Below, piece after piece: positions 62,189-64,000 of a stretch of 64,000 nt of DNA. Made by a program: the position numbers and the translations under genes. The number at the start of each line of letters is the position of its first letter. The first letter of the stretch is position 1. The notes under the pieces are model-generated. The model made no database searches. It saw only the letters and a program-made list of their open reading frames with translations, and was not told the DNA's origin. Source of the DNA: Thermogemmatispora carboxidivorans (GTDB lineage Bacteria > Chloroflexota > Ktedonobacteria > Ktedonobacterales > Ktedonobacteraceae); NCBI RefSeq assembly GCF_000702505.1, contig NZ_JNIM01000001.1, positions 3,596,001-3,660,000 of the forward strand, read 5' to 3'.

Positions 62189-62520
62189 GGTTCACCTCTC
62201 CCAGAGACTCTTGGCGTGATGCTTAGTTTACCCCGAATCTGCCGCTTTGTAAAAGCGTTCTAGCCATCCTGCTGCTCATGAGCACGCCTAGCTGTTCAGT
62301 CCTACCCGGTTGCCAGCACGATCAGCTTTTGCATATACTTTGAACATCCCCGTGTGGGCTGGAGGAACTACGTCGCGAGGCCCGGCTCTTCCTGGCGCGG
62401 CCCTTCCTCCTATCTCGCTTGCTCGCTCGTAAGCGAGGTAAGCTCATCAATGAGCGTCAAGATGCCGGCTATATGTAACCATGAGCACGCATCGATAGAT
62501 CTGCTGTTGAACGGTGCACC
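62189..62520. other. Intergenic region with small hairpins
   Basis: 332 bp. CTCGCT-CGTA-AGCGAG (62422-62437) and GCTCAT-CA-ATGAGC (62442-62455) are two adjacent perfect 6-bp hairpins, about 65 bases before the LapA-like gene. No good promoter hexamers or coding frame. Confidence 0.35.
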
Positions 62521-62895
62521 ATGATGACTGCAAACGGGTCTCCATTGAGCGACGTCGAGCTGTCACTCTTCTCCTGGCACCTCCACATTCCGCTCCCGCT
62601 GGGAGTGCTGCTTTTGCTTTCGTTCCTCTTGGGCGCACTGGTCTTCTATGTGATCGCAGTTCTGGCTTCGCTCAGGGAGCGGCGAGAGCTGGAGCAACTG
62701 CGCAAGCGTGTGGCCGAACTTGAGCGAGAGAAGGCGGCAGCCCTGCAAGCGGCGCGCATTCCTTCTGGCCCGCTCCCGCAGGTGCCCCCGGTTGTGCCAA
62801 TGCCCGGTATCCCAGGTCTGCCTGGCCTCGGCACGCCCCCTGGTCCCGGCCATCATCCTGGCCCCCCTGCCGGTTATCCGCCTGGAGGCTATTAA
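62521..62895 (+). CDS. LapA-like small membrane protein with Pro-rich tail
   Basis: 124 residues. Residues ~15-75 match the LapA/DUF1049 pattern: SWHLHIPLPLGVLLLLSFLL, a hydrophobic helix, then a charged ERRELEQLRKRVAELE helix. The C-terminal ~45 residues are Pro/Gly-rich (PGIPGLPGLG, PPGPGHHPGPPAGYPPGGY). In LapA the single helix and coiled part sit in the inner membrane. This organism probably lacks an outer membrane, so the lipopolysaccharide link should not be carried over. The ATG has no strong ribosome site. Confidence 0.65.
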   Translation: MMTANGSPLSDVELSLFSWHLHIPLPLGVLLLLSFLLGALVFYVIAVLASLRERRELEQLRKRVAELEREKAAALQAARIPSGPLPQVPPVVPMPGIPGLPGLGTPPGPGHHPGPPAGYPPGGY

Positions 62896-63074
62896 GGCGA
62901 GGGCTGCTCTGCTTCGCTTCGCCTCGCCTTGCGGGTCCACGGGTGGCCGGGTATGTTCTCCTTTTCCCTGGCGTAGGCGAGACGCTCCCTCCCGCCAGAC
63001 ATTCGGCCAGTAGCCAGTGACCAGGGCCAATTAGCAGGGCAGAGCAAGCTCCGCTCCTGCACAGTCGCTATAAC

Positions 63075-63101
63075 AAAAGGACGGGCTTCCGCTTCCCGTC
63101 C
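63075..63101 (-). terminator. Rho-independent terminator of the acidic ORF
   Basis: On the minus strand GGACGGG (63101-63095) pairs with CCCGTCC (63085-63079), loop 9 nt, followed by TTTTG (63078 downward). It lies about 90 bp past the stop of the ORF at 63190. Confidence 0.7.
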
Positions 63102-63189
63102 CGAGGGACCTTTTTTCTTCTCTTGCCCTGCCTCCTCGATCTGGCCTGGCTGCTTGACCAGGAAGGGCAGTAGGCAAGATGCCAGCTGA

Positions 63190-64000
63190 TCAATCAAGCT
63201 CGACACTATGCCGGCCAAAAATGCGCTGCCAGAAACGCAGCTCTGCCGCCGCATCTTCCTCCTCTCCTCCGACGCCAACCGTTCCGTTGGGATTACTCGC
63301 CCCTTCACCCTTGACAGCCTCGGGCCCGGCTTGCTTCTGCTCCTCTGCCTGCAGCGGCTCTGACTCTTCCACGTTAGCAAGAGGCACGGCCCCAGTCTCA
63401 GCCGCAGCAGGGCTGTCCTCGGCCTCCACCTCAGTAGCAACCTCCGATAGCGCTGACTCCTCTCCATCGTTCTTGCATGCTGGCTCAACAGCGACCTCAT
63501 CTGCTGAGTTGGAGAGGCTGGCCGTCTCCATGACAGGCTGGTCCTCGCCTTCGGGCCAGATCACTTCCTCCGCCGCCGAGGCAGCTTCGGGGGAACCGGC
63601 AGCGCTAAACTCGTAGAATGCCTCCGCCGGAGCGCGATCTGTCTCTTGCTCCAGGGAAGGAATCGCGCTCCCCACTGACCCCTCTTCATCAGTCGCGTTC
63701 TGCTTCTCCTGGGAGGCCGTTGTTGCCTCGTTTACAGCGCTGCCAGCATACTCACGAATGGCCAGCTCTGCCAGAGAAGAGGAGGGCTGCGCAAGGGCGG
63801 CTTCGTTGACTGGCGTCTCAGGCTTCTCGCCGGACAGGGATGCCTCGACAGTGCTCTCCAGCGCCTCCACTTCCGGCGCTGCCGCTTCCTGCTCGTCCGG
63901 CTCCTCTGCCGCCACGGCTTCTCTCGTCAGCTCGGCCTCTGTGGCCTGGCGAATCTCTTCATCAGAAAGGGGAACCACCTCCGCAGGAGTCACCTGCTCG
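63190..64000 (-). CDS. Acidic low-complexity protein, 5'-truncated by the window
   Basis: 270 codons are open to the edge of the window and no stop is seen upstream, so the true start lies beyond 64000. A GTG at 63993 is internal, not a proven start. The visible part is Glu/Ala/Ser-rich, acidic and disordered-looking, ending in a basic-aromatic patch (RFWQRIFGRHSVELD). It resembles in composition the acidic linker of the FHA pseudokinase at 11675-14068, so it may be the tail of a kinase or another large protein. No domain recognised. Confidence 0.65.
   Translation of the reverse strand, partial: EQVTPAEVVPLSDEEIRQATEAELTREAVAAEEPDEQEAAAPEVEALESTVEASLSGEKPETPVNEAALAQPSSSLAELAIREYAGSAVNEATTASQEKQNATDEEGSVGSAIPSLEQETDRAPAEAFYEFSAAGSPEAASAAEEVIWPEGEDQPVMETASLSNSADEVAVEPACKNDGEESALSEVATEVEAEDSPAAAETGAVPLANVEESEPLQAEEQKQAGPEAVKGEGASNPNGTVGVGGEEEDAAAELRFWQRIFGRHSVELD

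Noticed and set aside
62521..62895. True LPS-assembly LapA function
   Set aside because: The fold pattern fits, but nothing else in the window suggests an outer membrane, so the LPS role should not be transferred.
1..64000. CRISPR arrays, tRNA or rRNA genes
   Set aside because: I read the intergenic gaps for 28-37 bp repeats with spacers, for tRNA T-loop patterns and for rRNA-like sequence, and found none. The 11-bp and 21-bp tandem repeats have no spacers.

Overview
The window looks like chromosomal DNA from a GC-rich bacterium, most likely a Chloroflexota member of the Ktedonobacteria/Thermogemmatispora type. That placement is inference. It rests on repeated Ser/Thr kinases with membrane tails, a Cmr-type CRISPR module, an EtfB-EtfA-EtfD electron-transfer cluster, a Gram-positive-style PhoP box and the absence of outer-membrane genes. 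No 16S rRNA or other phylogenetic marker is present to settle it. I saw no rRNA, tRNA, CRISPR array, transposase or integrase.

Layout. 1-5.4 kb: the 3' part of miaB, a TPR protein, a 39-residue basic protein resembling the bS22/COX24 family, a PucR-type regulator and a calcineurin-like phosphoesterase. 5.4-9.6 kb: two paralogous Ser/Thr kinases with polytopic tails. 9.6-18.4 kb: a minus-strand run of Sua5/TsaC, a Nudix hydrolase, a degenerate kinase fused to an FHA domain, a DedA protein and two GT-C-type mannosyltransferase-like membrane enzymes. 18.4-21 kb: an AT-rich intergenic region, four TTAACA-type repeats at an exact 11-bp period, and a Na/Pi cotransporter with a PhoU-like tail. 21.4-28.7 kb: a complete cmr1-cmr6 operon (type III-B), followed by a coupled but disrupted reading frame.

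29-49 kb is housekeeping and accessory metabolism: an aldehyde dehydrogenase, a SnoaL-like protein, a PQQ-propeller lipoprotein, acetyl-CoA synthetase behind a promoter with two phased palindromes, a U32-like protein, a carboxylesterase, an MBL hydrolase, an SDR enzyme, a DUF1634-TauE fusion, an EamA transporter, a heptad-repeat coiled-coil protein, a DeoR regulator, and a copper P-type ATPase with a CsoR-like operator. 49-64 kb holds a PH-like membrane protein, etfB-etfA-etfD, an Hsp20, a DoxX protein, an MFS exporter, an acyl-CoA dehydrogenase, mutS, a LapA-like protein and a truncated acidic ORF.

How the genes fit together. EtfB/EtfA would collect electrons from acyl-CoA dehydrogenases (one lies about 4 kb away), and EtfD would pass them to quinone. 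Acetyl-CoA synthetase adds to acyl-CoA metabolism. The Cmr module has an intact Cas10 cyclase motif (GGDD), no N-terminal HD nuclease domain, and Glu where the Cmr4 target-RNA-cleaving Asp is expected. It therefore reads as a signalling-biased type III system whose effector, Cas6, adaptation genes and array must lie elsewhere or have been lost. The disrupted frame after cmr6 may be what remains of an ancillary gene. The PhoP-type box next to the Na/Pi cotransporter points to phosphate-responsive control.
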